The notes: generated by a model from the sequence alone, not told the origin. 64,000 bases of DNA from Kribbella capetownensis (GCF_004331485.1 NZ_SJKD01000007.1:186001-250000); one strand, 5' to 3'; positions 1-8,549 are shown, counted from the stretch's first letter. Program-made: numbers and translations.

Positions 1-427
1 CGAAGTAGTTCGGGTCGCACGACAGCGCTGGTTGCGACGAGCCGACGCCCCGCGGATCGAACCCGATCCAGTCGTAGTAGCCGCCCGCTCCGTTCGGCAC
101 CGCTTGTCCCAGGGTGGACAAGGCCAGCCCGGATCCTCCCGGCCCGCCCGGGTTGACCAGCATGACGCCCTGGGCCTGTGCGTCCGGAACAGTGTGCTTG
201 ATCCGGGACACGGCGATCTTGATCTTCGCGCCGCCCGGTTTCGCGTAGTCGAGCGGCACGGGCACCAGAGCGCACTCGGCTCCGGTGTCTCGCAGTCCCG
301 GGTTGTCGCAGGTCGTCCAGTCGATCGACGCCGCGGCTACGGCCGGCGGTGCCGTGGCAACCGGTGTGAGTCCTGCGGCGACAACCACCCCGGTCGCGAG
401 CAGGCCCAACGCCCTCAGTCTTCTCAT
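1..427 (-). CDS. Secreted tripeptidyl aminopeptidase-type alpha/beta hydrolase (N-terminal part)
   Basis: Reading leftward from an ATG at 427, 142 codons stay open to the window edge, so the 3' end lies outside. A GGAGGGG ribosome site sits just upstream. Residues 1-30 form a signal peptide (two Arg, then an Ala/Val/Leu-rich core). The mature part contains NPGGPGGSG, the oxyanion-loop motif of the Streptomyces tripeptidyl aminopeptidase (SlpD/SlpE-like) family, followed by FDPRGVGSS. In that family the enzyme is exported and removes tripeptides from protein N-termini. The catalytic Ser, Asp and His fall beyond the edge and cannot be checked. Confidence 0.85.
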   Translation of the reverse strand, partial: MRRLRALGLLATGVVVAAGLTPVATAPPAVAAASIDWTTCDNPGLRDTGAECALVPVPLDYAKPGGAKIKIAVSRIKHTVPDAQAQGVMLVNPGGPGGSGLALSTLGQAVPNGAGGYYDWIGFDPRGVGSSQPALSCDPNYF

Positions 428-584
428 CGAGACCCCTCCAGTCCCTTCGCCGGCGGGCAGGAACGCCCGCCGCGCTTGCGTGGACCCGGCCGGCGTGACC
501 GTTGGCTCACGACTCTGCAGTGACTATGGCAAGGGACCGTCTTCAAAACGCTGTCGGACGACCGCCGCGGCCGACGACCCGGCC

Positions 585-1541
585 TCAGGCGCGGGAGATG
601 AGCAGCCAGGCGAGGTAGGCGACGTACGCGGCGACGAAGATGCCGCCCTCGGTTCGGGTGATGCGGCGGCCTGAGACGAGCACCGGTACGCAGGCGACCG
701 CGGCGCCGACCATCAGCAGGAGATCGCTCTGCAGCACCTCGTCGGGCACCTCGACGACGCCGGGGGCCGCGAGGATGGTGACCCCGAGAATGATCGCGAT
801 GTTGTAGACGCTCGATCCGAGGAGGTTGCCCAGGGCAATGTCACGGTTCCCCCGGATCGTCGAGACGATCGTGGTCACCAGCTCGGGAGCCGACGTACCG
901 ATCGCGATGATCGTCAGTCCGATCACGGCATCGCTGACTCCGAACGCCTGCGCGGCGTCGACCGCACCGTCCACCAGCAGCGTCGCGCCGATCACGATGA
1001 CCGCGATTCCCACCACCAGGCTCACCACAGCCACCCAGGGACGTGTCCTCGTCCCACCAGTATCGGCCTGGTACTCCGCCTGGACGGACGAGGACTCCTG
1101 GCGACTCGTGCGCAGAACCCCCACGGTGTAGCCGATCCCGAGCAGCAACAGCACGACACCATCCAGTGTGCCGAGGGTGCCGTCGAGCGCCACGACCAGC
1201 AGCACCACCGACACCGCGGCCATGCACGGAAGGTCGAACCGCACCGTCCGCGTGTCGAGCACGATGGGTGCGATCAGGGCACTCAGGCCGAGGATCAGCA
1301 GCAGGTTGACCAGGTTCGTGCCCACGATGTTGCCGGCCGCCAGACCGGCGCTGCCCTGCCGCGCGGCGTCGATGCCGATCGCCAACTCCGGCATGCTGGT
1401 GCCGAGCGACACCACCGTCACCCCGACGACGATCGGCGCGATCCCGAACCGCAGCGCCAGCCCGGTCCCGCCTCGAACCAGCAGCTCGGCGCCCCCCAAC
1501 AGGCCGACGAGACCGCCGACGATCAGCAAGGCGCTCGACAC
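585..1541 (-). CDS. Calcium/sodium antiporter, CaCA family (YrbG-like)
   Basis: A 318-residue integral membrane protein with two homologous halves, each with the family's alpha repeat: SLGTSMPELAIG plus GTNLVNLLLILG in the first half, and AIGTSAPELVTT plus GSSVYNIAIILG in the second. The acidic residue of each PEL motif is the expected cation ligand. About ten hydrophobic segments surround a short polar loop near residues 145-165. The family exchanges Ca2+ for Na+ or H+ across the plasma membrane. The start is GTG at 1541 behind a G-rich ribosome site. It is the last ordinary gene before the accessory region. Confidence 0.92.
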   Translation of the reverse strand: MSSALLIVGGLVGLLGGAELLVRGGTGLALRFGIAPIVVGVTVVSLGTSMPELAIGIDAARQGSAGLAAGNIVGTNLVNLLLILGLSALIAPIVLDTRTVRFDLPCMAAVSVVLLVVALDGTLGTLDGVVLLLLGIGYTVGVLRTSRQESSSVQAEYQADTGGTRTRPWVAVVSLVVGIAVIVIGATLLVDGAVDAAQAFGVSDAVIGLTIIAIGTSAPELVTTIVSTIRGNRDIALGNLLGSSVYNIAIILGVTILAAPGVVEVPDEVLQSDLLLMVGAAVACVPVLVSGRRITRTEGGIFVAAYVAYLAWLLISRA

Positions 1542-1604
1542 CGCCCCACCGTCTCACGCCCCCACCACCCGGCCAACCATTGCCGCTGCGTGATTGTCGA
1601 GGGG

Positions 1605-1693
1605 TCAGCCGAGGCCCTTCAAAAGCTGGCGGGCCATGACGATGCGCTGGACCTGGTTGGTGCCTTCGTAGATCTGGGTGATCTTGGCGTCGC
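1605..1693 (-). pseudogene. 3'-terminal remnant of an acyl-CoA dehydrogenase gene
   Basis: The last 29 codons of an acyl-CoA dehydrogenase, including IYEGTNQVQRIVMARQLL and a TGA stop. Upstream of codon DAKI the reading frame turns into unrelated sequence (from 1694 on). The same 89 bases end the intact gene at 22399-22487 with 7 mismatches. YEGT carries the glutamate position used as catalytic base in medium-chain enzymes, but nothing else of the enzyme remains. Confidence 0.85.
1605..1693 (+). repeat. Left copy of 89-bp direct repeat
   Basis: Direct counterpart of 22399-22487, same orientation and same length without gaps. Differences are at seven positions, six of them in the first 21 bases. 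It marks the left boundary of the remnant-rich region. Confidence 0.85.
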
Positions 1694-2239
1694 TTGCCGG
1701 CCAGATCGGCGCTCTCCGCCGATCTGCTCCCTGACCTGCACTTTCATGCTCATCGGCTGTCATCGCTGATCGAGGTTTGCCAGCGTCCGACGGAGCAGCG
1801 ACGGAGCAGGCCAAACACTCAATGAGGCGAGTCTTCGACCCCGAACAGGTCGCCGGCCACGGACAAGCTCTTGTTGGTGAAACCTGCTGATTGTCTCGTC
1901 GGCGAGAGCCGGTGAGCGAGGCCCCCACAGCCCACGATTCAACCCATCCCTTGGAAGCACGGCGATGTCGATCTGGGGGAACGATTCAAGCGTTGGCGGC
2001 TGACACACACACTCAATGAGGCGGACGCCCCAGCCGACAAGGACACGGCGATGACCAGGCCGAAGGTGGCGATCGGCTCGGGATACATAGGACCGCCACC
2101 CAGCCGGCGGTACTTCCATCGGCACTCGTCATAGTCGTAGTACGTGTCTACGCCACCAACTGTGATCACGATCGTCTCCAGCAAAACGCGACCCGTCAGC
2201 ACCGCTCGCTGCTGGACGGCGATACTTCGGTACTCGCTT
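1694..2239. other. Gap without a convincing gene
   Basis: No reading frame here looks like a protein family I know. It holds a 15-base direct repeat (1815-1829 and 2009-2023) and the tandem motif ACGGAGCAG-N2-ACGGAGCAGG at 1790-1810, which recurs with two changes at 22289-22309. A leftward frame from GTG 2202 has a short plausible stretch (ITVGGVDTYYDYDE) but no ribosome site and no recognisable continuation. Confidence 0.5.
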
Positions 2240-2761
2240 TCAACCGAGCGCCTTGAGCACTGCGTCGGCGAACGCGGCCAGGTCGTCCGGGTTCCGGCTG
2301 GTGATCAGGTTGTCGTCGGTCACGACTTCCTGGTCGACCCAGGTCGCGCCGGCGTTGCGCAGATCGGTCTGCAGGCTGGGCCAGGACGTCACCGTGCGTC
2401 CGCGCACCACGTCGGCCTCGATCAGGGTCCACGGGGCGTGGCAGATCGCTGCCACCGGTTTGCCGGAGCCGGCGAAATCCTTGACGAAGGCAACGGCTTT
2501 CTCGTCGCGACGCAACGCGTCCGGATTGGCCACGCCACCTGGTAGGACGAGTGCGACGAAGTCGTCGACCGCGACGTCACCGACAACCTCGTCGACGGGC
2601 AACTTCTCAGCCGCCGTGAGGTGATCGAACGTCTGCACCTCACCGCTGCTCGGGCTCACCAGGACCGGCACGTGTCCGGCGTCTTTCACAGCCTTCCACG
2701 GCTCGGTCAACTCGACCCGCTCGATTCCCTCGGCGGCTACCAGAAATGCGATCCTGCCCAT
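2240..2761 (-). CDS. DJ-1/PfpI family protein (class I glutamine amidotransferase-like fold)
   Basis: A 173-residue cytoplasmic protein, typical length for PfpI/YhbO-type members. It starts MGRIAFLVAAEGIE, has the acidic strand ALVLPGGVANPD near residues 91-102, and the nucleophile elbow AAICHAPW near residue 124 with Cys followed by His. In the family this Cys serves protease, glyoxalase or deglycase activities, and members often respond to oxidative or carbonyl stress. The exact reaction cannot be told from sequence. A strong GGAGGAGG site precedes the ATG. It stands alone, with no gene in the same direction close by. Confidence 0.9.
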   Translation of the reverse strand: MGRIAFLVAAEGIERVELTEPWKAVKDAGHVPVLVSPSSGEVQTFDHLTAAEKLPVDEVVGDVAVDDFVALVLPGGVANPDALRRDEKAVAFVKDFAGSGKPVAAICHAPWTLIEADVVRGRTVTSWPSLQTDLRNAGATWVDQEVVTDDNLITSRNPDDLAAFADAVLKALG

Positions 2762-3465
2762 AATGTCCTCCTCCGATTCAGTTACTCCGTCGGCCAGTTA
2801 CGAGCCCTGGGCCGGGTACTCCTGATCCCGCAACGGCTCCGAACTCGAGGCCGCCGGCGACTTCTTCAGCGAACAACTCAGTACCAGTGCCCGAAACGTC
2901 GACATCCGTGATTTCCTTCCGTTGCGGCACGACCCGGTGGTCATGGCCGCCCCGGTACCCGGCCGCACCGAACTCAGACCGAATCGGCCCGCCCGCCGGA
3001 TGAATCGGAGCAGGCAATTCGAGCGCGATGGCCTAGCACAGCGGAGTCCAATCCGGTCACGGTCGGGTGATGCGCGACAAGCGGGTCGTCCTGCTCGATG
3101 GTGAAGGTGACTGTGAGCATCGGAGCCCGCAGGATCCGTTTCGTCGATTACCTGGTGAGCGACTGCTTCGTAGCGGGATTCCCCGCCCGCAGCGCGGGGT
3201 ACTCGTGCACTAGGGAGTGGGCAACAGTCCACATGTCGTCAGCATCCACGACTTCGGACCGCGTACCAAGGCCTTCCATCTCGGGATGGAGTTGGTCGAA
3301 GGACACTCCCTGGCATCCGACGGCAGCGAACCGGAAGACTGGCGCGAGTACGGCACTACGTCTCGTCGCCGAAGCGCCGACGGTGTCGCCGCGCAGCCGC
3401 ACTCGATCTCGCGCAATCGCCGTCAATCGTCCGGATTTCAGCGTGTCCGGCCGACGAGTCGGTGG
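2762..3465. other. Gap holding only a kinase fragment
   Basis: Apart from the kinase remnant at 3217-3315, nothing is recognisable. A leftward frame opening near 3120 (MLTVTFTIEQDDPLVAHH) is broken near 3030 by a frame change and then runs on in another frame to 2778; it may be a decayed small gene, but I cannot name a family. Confidence 0.5.
3217..3315 (+). pseudogene. Fragment of a serine/threonine protein kinase
   Basis: The frame from GTG 3217 reads SPHVVSIHDFG, then HLGMELVEGHSLA. This is the kinase subdomain IV-V pattern of actinobacterial Pkn proteins (beta-4 HPHVVSIHDFG, hinge MELVEG). The glycine loop and VAVK lysine that should precede it, and the HRD and DFG motifs that should follow, are absent; the frame beyond about 3315 is unrelated. 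It is a piece of about 33 codons and cannot be functional. Confidence 0.55.
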
Positions 3466-4029
3466 TCAATGCTGTCTGCCGGCGCCGTGGTGCCGGGCCA
3501 CGCGGGCACGGTTGCCGCAGGGCGGCCCGCACCAGGCCTGGTTGGTACGCCGCTGGAAGAACAACTGTCCACAACCGGGGGCGTCGCAGAGGGCGAGATC
3601 GGTCCGCGGAACCGCCAGGATCTCGCGTACCTCAACAGCGAGCCGTGCCAGCAGTACGGCGAACGGTCGTGGTGAGCCGATCATCTGGGATTCGACAACG
3701 CCGGGTTCCTCGCCCAGCACCGCGACCTCGGGACAGCTCAGCAAAGCATCGTTCACCACCCCCACATCCGCGCTCCGCCATTCATCGTGGCCTGCAGCGG
3801 ACCGCAGCAGCCGCAGAGCCGGATCCCGGAGCAGGAGGAACGACTGCAGATCCTCGTCGGTCACCGCATCCGGCCGAGGCGCAGGCAGCGCCGCCGCATC
3901 GAGCCAGGACTCGAGATCGGCCACCGTCGTCACCAGCTCATGCTCGGTCCAGCCGCGCCGGATCACCGTGTTGGCGAAGTCGAGCGCCGGGTATCCCTCC
4001 AGCCACTCCCAGGTCGGTGTGCTGTCCAC
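3466..4029 (-). CDS. CGNR zinc-finger regulator (ABATE domain plus zf-CGNR)
   Basis: A 187-residue protein with an N-terminal ABATE-type region (WEWLEGYPALDFANTV, a usual opening) and a C-terminal zinc finger from about residue 145: CDAPGCGQLFF, then W-C-G-P-P-C-G-N-R, which gives the family its name. These proteins are presumed DNA-binding regulators. It is divergent from the MFS exporter at 4095 with 65 bases between, where a perfect 9-bp inverted repeat lies (4053-4079). I infer that it controls the exporter and itself. Confidence 0.88.
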   Translation of the reverse strand: MDSTPTWEWLEGYPALDFANTVIRRGWTEHELVTTVADLESWLDAAALPAPRPDAVTDEDLQSFLLLRDPALRLLRSAAGHDEWRSADVGVVNDALLSCPEVAVLGEEPGVVESQMIGSPRPFAVLLARLAVEVREILAVPRTDLALCDAPGCGQLFFQRRTNQAWCGPPCGNRARVARHHGAGRQH

Positions 4030-4052
4030 AGCTCCACCCTAGAGCAACCCGC

Positions 4053-4079
4053 TAACGGTTTGAACATACAAAACCGTTA
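4053..4079. promoter_or_regulatory. Inverted-repeat operator between CGNR regulator and MFS exporter
   Basis: Arms TAACGGTTT (4053-4061) and AAACCGTTA (4071-4079) are perfect inverted repeats separated by nine bases. The site is centred between the two divergent start codons (4029 and 4095), so a bound dimer could block both. Confidence 0.7.
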
Positions 4080-4094
4080 ATCTAGCGTCAAGGT

Positions 4095-5480
4095 ATGGAC
4101 ACTCCACGCCGTCGGCTCATCGCCCTGTGCGCCGTGCAATTCGTCGACGTCATGGGCGTGACCGTCGTCGTCTCGGCCCTGCCGCGCATGATCGCCGACC
4201 TCGGCGGATCACCCGCGCAGGCAGGGCTCCTGGTGCCGGTGTACGCGGTCGGCTTCAGCAGCCTGCTGCTCCTGGCTGCAAGACTCGGCGACCAGTACGG
4301 GCACCGCCGGGGACTGATCGCCGGCCTGGTGCTCTTCGCAGCCGGCTCGGTCGTCGCCGCAGCCGCACCAGCCATGACCTTTCTGGTCACCGGACGAGCG
4401 CTCCAGGGCGTCGCCGCAGCCATCTCGGTACCGAACGCTCTCGTACTCCTCGCCAGGACTGCCGGCTCCGGAGCAGACCGCGACCGAGCACTGGGAATCT
4501 GGAACGCCACCGGCGGGCTGGCCGGCGCGGCCGGCCTTCTGATCGGTGGACTGACGACATCAGCGATGAGCTGGCGAGCCATCTTCTGGGGCAACCTTGT
4601 GCTGACCGCAATCCTGGTCGCGGCGCTCTTGGGTCTGGTGCAACGAGACGAGCCGCCGACGCGCACTTCGCCACGGATCGACCTACGCTCCGTCGTCCTC
4701 CAGGTGACAGCAGTGGCCGCGATCGTGGCTGCCGCCAACACATCAGCAAAGACCTGGCCGATCCCAACGGCCCTCGGACTGACCACAATCGTGACCACAG
4801 TCCTGCTGATACGTCGCGAGCGCCGTACGACACAGCCACTGGTCCCGGCCGACCTGTGGCGCCCTGGACTGGTTGCCGGACTGCTCGGATCGTTCGGCGT
4901 CACCGCAACTACCAGCTCGCTGGTAGTCATCGCGACGATCTATCTACAAGACACCGGCGGTTTCAGCCCGGCAGAAGCCGGTCTGATGATCCTGCCCTTC
5001 AGCGGAGCCGTCGCCATCGGGGCGGGTACGGCAGGACGGTTGATGTCTCGCAGACGTCCGCGCCAGCTCTTAGTGGGTGGGCTGTTGCTGATCCTCGCCG
5101 GTGCTGCCGTCGCGACAATCTGGTCGTCGACAGGCAGCCTGGCCACAGGCCTCGTGCTCGCCGGTCTGGGGAACGGCGCCGGCGCGGTAGCGGCCTACGG
5201 TCTCGGCACCGCGGTCCCTCCCGATCAGCAGGGCAGCGCGGCGGGTCTGCTGAACACCGCAGCACAGATCGGGACCGCGACGATGGTGGCAGCCACCGTT
5301 GCGATAGCCACCGTGACAGCGCAAGACCGCCGCCTCGACTACCGCTCCGGCTGGCTGACGGTCGTCGGCACGGCACTCGTCATCCTCCTCGCCGTCGTCG
5401 GCATCACCAGGACCGGTGGAGAGAAAGCGACTGCCGCGTCAGGCGATTCAGGTTGCGGGGGTCGGATACCGCGCCGGTGA
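4095..5480 (+). CDS. MFS transporter, DHA2-like drug exporter
   Basis: A 461-residue polytopic protein with 12-14 predicted membrane segments. Segment 1 (LCAVQFVDVMGVTVVVSALP) is the usual start of the EmrB/QacA-type family, and the loop between segments 2 and 3 has the MFS motif A variant RLGDQYGHRRG near residue 64. The family exports drugs or other small amphipathic molecules using the proton gradient; the substrate is unknown. It diverges from the CGNR regulator and shares its operator. Confidence 0.88.
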   Translation: MDTPRRRLIALCAVQFVDVMGVTVVVSALPRMIADLGGSPAQAGLLVPVYAVGFSSLLLLAARLGDQYGHRRGLIAGLVLFAAGSVVAAAAPAMTFLVTGRALQGVAAAISVPNALVLLARTAGSGADRDRALGIWNATGGLAGAAGLLIGGLTTSAMSWRAIFWGNLVLTAILVAALLGLVQRDEPPTRTSPRIDLRSVVLQVTAVAAIVAAANTSAKTWPIPTALGLTTIVTTVLLIRRERRTTQPLVPADLWRPGLVAGLLGSFGVTATTSSLVVIATIYLQDTGGFSPAEAGLMILPFSGAVAIGAGTAGRLMSRRRPRQLLVGGLLLILAGAAVATIWSSTGSLATGLVLAGLGNGAGAVAAYGLGTAVPPDQQGSAAGLLNTAAQIGTATMVAATVAIATVTAQDRRLDYRSGWLTVVGTALVILLAVVGITRTGGEKATAASGDSGCGGRIPRR

Positions 5481-5489
5481 GGAGGCTGC

Positions 5490-5725
5490 ATGACCGACAC
5501 AGTGCGCGTGGCGACCGTGAACATCTGGTGCCGGCATGGGGACTGGACAGCACGGCGCGAAGTACTGCGGGGAGGATTCCGGACCCTGCAGCCTGATCTC
5601 GTTGCCCTGCAGGAGACCGTGGTCACCGACGAGTCCAATCAGACCCTCGAGCTCTTCGGAGACGAGTACCACGTGCTGCACCAAGGCCGCCGTACTCCCG
5701 ACGGCGTGGACTGCTCGATTTCGCC
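5490..5725 (+). pseudogene. 5' fragment of an endonuclease/exonuclease/phosphatase family gene
   Basis: Starts with ATG 5490 after a good GAGGAGG site. It reads VRVATVNIW, then LQPDLVALQETV, the strands that carry the metal-binding Asn and Glu of the EEP fold. Homology stops near residue 77 (TPDGVDCSI). The rest of the open frame to 5861 is the antisense of a DNA-ligase fragment. The catalytic His and Asp in the C-terminal half are missing, so the protein should be dead. Confidence 0.7.
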
Positions 5726-5824
5726 GGCCATCATGCACTCGGTTCCGGCCTGCGTGGCGAGCATGGCCTGGAGGGGAGGGAACTTCGCAGTGAAGTCCTT
5801 GCCGTTGCGCGACCACACCCCATC
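5714..5824 (-). pseudogene. Internal fragment of an ATP-dependent DNA ligase
   Basis: The leftward frame reads VWSRNGKDFTAKFPPLQ followed by MMAGEIE. This matches the nucleotidyltransferase segment of actinobacterial LigC/LigD ligases (SRNGxDxTxRFP, then DGEIV). The adenylated-lysine motif upstream and the later motifs are absent. The piece of about 37 codons abuts the endonuclease fragment in the opposite direction, so the join is a rearrangement. Confidence 0.6.
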
Positions 5825-5885
5825 CCGGCGGCACACGGCCCCAACCCCGCTAGTTGACTGAACCCTTCGGCGCGCCATCGAAGCC

Positions 5886-6119
5886 ATGTTCATCACACAG
5901 CGGCGGACCAATGAGGCGTTAGATTCCGTGCGAGTGCCCGTACTTGTGCTGTGGGGCAGCGACGATCCGCTGGTCGACCCCACGTCGCTCCTGCAGCACG
6001 CCAGGCGGCCGAACTGGACACCCCGACCCATCGACGACGTTGGCCACCTGCTTCCCGTCGAGGCGCCCGACCTCTGCGCGCAGGCAGTCGGCCAGTGGCT
6101 CGCCGGCATCGGAGCGTGA
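5886..6119 (+). pseudogene. C-terminal fragment of an alpha/beta hydrolase
   Basis: 77 codons matching the end of an alpha/beta hydrolase: VPVLVLWGSDDPLVDP holds the acid-loop Asp and DVGHLLPVEAP the catalytic His, followed by the last helix. The nucleophile half is missing. The frame is open only because a stop lies immediately upstream of the aligned part. Confidence 0.7.
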
Positions 6120-6480
6120 ACGTCCCGTGGCGACAGTCTTGATACTCACGGAATCTGAACGTCCTGCAGCGCCCTTGCCAATTCTGCTGCGACCTAGGCG
6201 ACAGCTTGACTAGTTCAGTGAATGAACCGTCGCACTTCAACTCGAAGCGCGCTCCGCCCTGCAGGCCCTGCGCACCGCAACTGCTCCACCGCCTTGGCCA
6301 GCTCCAGCCCAGTGGTCCGCTGAGGTCGGCCGACAGATCGCTACACCTCCAGTCTGATCCACTAGCGATCCGGCGCCGCCAGGGGGCATGTTCCACTGCG
6401 GCCCCGCTGCGTCCTGGAGTCGACGCCCGCAGTCGCGTTTCCCGTACAGCGACCGCCCACCGCAACTCCGAGCGGCTCCC
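6120..6480. other. Gap upstream of the oxidoreductase operon
   Basis: No frame on either strand resembles a known protein. The right end leads into the promoter and operator at 6481-6521. The rest appears non-coding or too decayed to recognise. Confidence 0.5.
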
Positions 6481-6521
6481 TTGACATGTTAACTGAGTAG
6501 TCTCATTATTGAGTGAGCTCA
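6481..6521 (+). promoter_or_regulatory. Sigma-70-type promoter overlapped by a TGAG-N4-CTCA operator array
   Basis: A perfect TTGACA (6481-6486) is followed after 17 bases by CATTAT (6504-6509), four of six matches to the -10 consensus. Half-sites alternate with four-base spacers: TGAG 6494-6497, CTCA 6502-6505, TGAG 6510-6513, CTCA 6518-6521. They cover the spacer, -10 and start site. The operon ends with a TetR gene, the likely ligand of these sites. Confidence 0.7.
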
Positions 6522-6568
6522 GATTCAGGGATTCAGGACACATCAACGGAACGAGAAGGAAAGTGGCC

Positions 6569-7564
6569 ATGCGAGGGTTCGTCGTCAGTCGCTACAAGGG
6601 GCCGCTGCAGGAGGCGGACGTCCCTGAGCCCGTGGTCGGAGAGCGCGACGTGCTCATCCAGGTCCAGGCTGCCGGGCTCAACATGCTCGACGAGAAGATC
6701 CGGGCGGGTGAGTTCAAGCAGATCCTTCCGTACAAGTTGCCGCAGATCCTCGGCAACGACGTCGCCGGAACGGTGATCGGCCTCGGCGCGAAGGTGCAGG
6801 GATTCCGGCTCGGCGACGAGGTGTTTGGCCGGCCCGACAAGGACCGTATCGGAACGTTCGCGGAGCGCATCGCGGTCGCCGAGGCCGACCTGGCGCTCAA
6901 GCCGGCATCGGTCAGCTTCGAGGAGGCGGCCTCGTTGCCGCTGGTGGCCTTGACGGCATGGCAGGCGCTCGTCGAGCGGGGCAACCTGCAGCCGGGGCAA
7001 CGGGTTCTCATCCACGCCGGCGCGGGCGGAGTCGGGACAATCGCGATCCAGCTCGCCAAGCACCTTGGCGCCACGGTCGCCACCACGGTCAGCGCCGGCA
7101 ACGTCGACTTCGTGCGCGAACTCGGGGCGGACCTCGTCGTCGACTACCGCAGCCAGGACTTCGGACAGCTCCTCGACGGGTACGACCTGGTCCTGGACAG
7201 CCTCGGCGGGAAGAACCTTGAGAAGTCGCTGCGCGTGCTGCGCCCCGGCGGCACGGCGATCGGGATTGCTGGCCCGCCTGACGCGGCGTTCGCTCGCGAG
7301 CTCGGTGCGAACCCGCTGCTCCGGCTGGTGATGACCGCCCTGAGCAGTCGCATCCGCCGCCTGGCCCGGCGCCTCGGCGTGACCTACGAGTTCCTCTTCA
7401 TGCGCGCCAGCGGTGACCAGCTTCGCCAGATCACTGCGCTCATCGACGGCGGCGCGCTGCGGCCGATCGTCGGACGGGTCTTCGACTTCGACCAGACCGT
7501 GCAGGCAGTGCAGTCGCTGGCAAACGGCGGCATCCGCGGCAAGGCCGTCATCAGCAGGACCTGA
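6569..7564 (+). CDS. NADP-dependent zinc-independent alcohol dehydrogenase / quinone oxidoreductase
   Basis: A 331-residue cytosolic medium-chain dehydrogenase/reductase. I chose ATG 6569, behind GAGAAGGAAAG, over an in-frame TTG at 6509 that lies inside the promoter. The N-terminal catalytic domain has AAGLNMLDEKIRAG and GNDVAGTV. The Rossmann domain has the AGAGGVGTIAIQLAKHLGA loop (about residues 150-168), typical of the QOR/zeta-crystallin branch that binds NADPH and lacks catalytic zinc. Such enzymes reduce quinones or enones. First gene of a three-gene operon under the 6481 promoter. Confidence 0.9.
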   Translation: MRGFVVSRYKGPLQEADVPEPVVGERDVLIQVQAAGLNMLDEKIRAGEFKQILPYKLPQILGNDVAGTVIGLGAKVQGFRLGDEVFGRPDKDRIGTFAERIAVAEADLALKPASVSFEEAASLPLVALTAWQALVERGNLQPGQRVLIHAGAGGVGTIAIQLAKHLGATVATTVSAGNVDFVRELGADLVVDYRSQDFGQLLDGYDLVLDSLGGKNLEKSLRVLRPGGTAIGIAGPPDAAFARELGANPLLRLVMTALSSRIRRLARRLGVTYEFLFMRASGDQLRQITALIDGGALRPIVGRVFDFDQTVQAVQSLANGGIRGKAVISRT

Positions 7565-7601
7565 CAACCCACAGGCACCACCCACGAAACAGGAGAACAC
7601 C

Positions 7602-8468
7602 ATGAACACCAACAGCCACGCACAGGACGACGTCATCACCGCCTACAAAGATGCACCCGCCCGCACCGTCGACGCCGACGGCGTCACCTACGCGTACCGC
7701 GAGCTGGGACCGAAGGGCGGTATCCCTGTCGTCTTCTTCGTCCACCTCGCCGCAACCCTCGACAACTGGGACCCCCGGATCATCGACCCGATCGCGCAAG
7801 GCCGTCACGTCGTCGCCTTCGACAACCGCGGGGTCGGGGCGTCCACCGGCCAGGTTCCGGACAGTGTCGAGGCGATGGCCGACGACGCCTACATCTTCAT
7901 CAAGGCGCTCGGCCTCGACAAGGTCGACATCTTCTCCTTCTCTCTCGGCGGCATGATCGCCCAGGCCCTCGTGGTGAAGCATCCCGAGCTGGTCCGCAAG
8001 CTCGTCCTCACTGGCACCGGACCTGCGGGTGGCAAGGACATCGACAAGGTCGCCGGCACCACCTACTACGACATCCTGCGCGCCACCCTGACCCGGTCGG
8101 ACCCGAAGGAGTTCCTGTTCTTCAACCGCAGCGCTACCGGCAAGCCCGCCGCGCGCGCGTTCGTCAACCGGCTCAAAGAGCGCACCGCCGACCGCGACGC
8201 ACCGATGAAGATCAAGGGGTTCCAGACGCAGCTCAAGGCGATCAAGAACTGGGGACGCTCCGCCCCCGCTGACCTGTCGAAGATCACCCAGCCCACCCTG
8301 ATCGCCAACGGCGACAACGACCGCATGGTGCCCTCGATCCTCTCCGAGGATCTGCACCGGCGCATCAAGGACAGCCAGCTGATCATCTACCCCGACTCCG
8401 GTCATGGCGGCATCTTCCAGTTCCACGAGAAGTTCGCCCCCGTGGCGGTCGAGTTCCTCGCCCGATGA
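7602..8468 (+). CDS. Alpha/beta hydrolase
   Basis: 288 residues, starting at ATG 7602 after CAGGAGAA, 37 bases behind the oxidoreductase. The fold is complete: oxyanion region VVFFVHLAATLDNWDP, nucleophile elbow FSFSLGGM (Ser where the first Gly of GxSxG normally lies), acid loop NGDNDRMVP and catalytic His in DSGHGGIFQ near the end. The VHLAATLDNWDP to DNRGVGAST spacing is that of the haloperoxidase/esterase-like branch. Substrate unknown; pairing with a QOR-type reductase suggests turnover of a reactive carbonyl or ester. Confidence 0.88.
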   Translation: MNTNSHAQDDVITAYKDAPARTVDADGVTYAYRELGPKGGIPVVFFVHLAATLDNWDPRIIDPIAQGRHVVAFDNRGVGASTGQVPDSVEAMADDAYIFIKALGLDKVDIFSFSLGGMIAQALVVKHPELVRKLVLTGTGPAGGKDIDKVAGTTYYDILRATLTRSDPKEFLFFNRSATGKPAARAFVNRLKERTADRDAPMKIKGFQTQLKAIKNWGRSAPADLSKITQPTLIANGDNDRMVPSILSEDLHRRIKDSQLIIYPDSGHGGIFQFHEKFAPVAVEFLAR

Positions 8469-8549
8469 CCACTCGTGGCCGTGGAAGAATGAACGGCGGC
8501 ACATTCGAGCCCACAGCAGGAGCCCGGACAGCAGACAAGGACAGCAGCC

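Noticed and set aside
841..1557. Arg/Gly-rich open frame in antisense or alternative frames of the antiporter gene
   Set aside because: The composition is that of a high-GC shadow frame; the overlapping frame is a clear CaCA antiporter.
1815..2023. 15-base direct repeat ACACTCAATGAGGCG (1815-1829, 2009-2023)
   Set aside because: Short, only two copies, and not at ends of anything recognisable.
1939..2202. 87-codon leftward frame with ITVGGVDTYYDYDE, slightly like an IS110 transposase start
   Set aside because: GTG start without ribosome site, and no DEDD catalytic motifs or continuation. Too weak for a mobile-element call.
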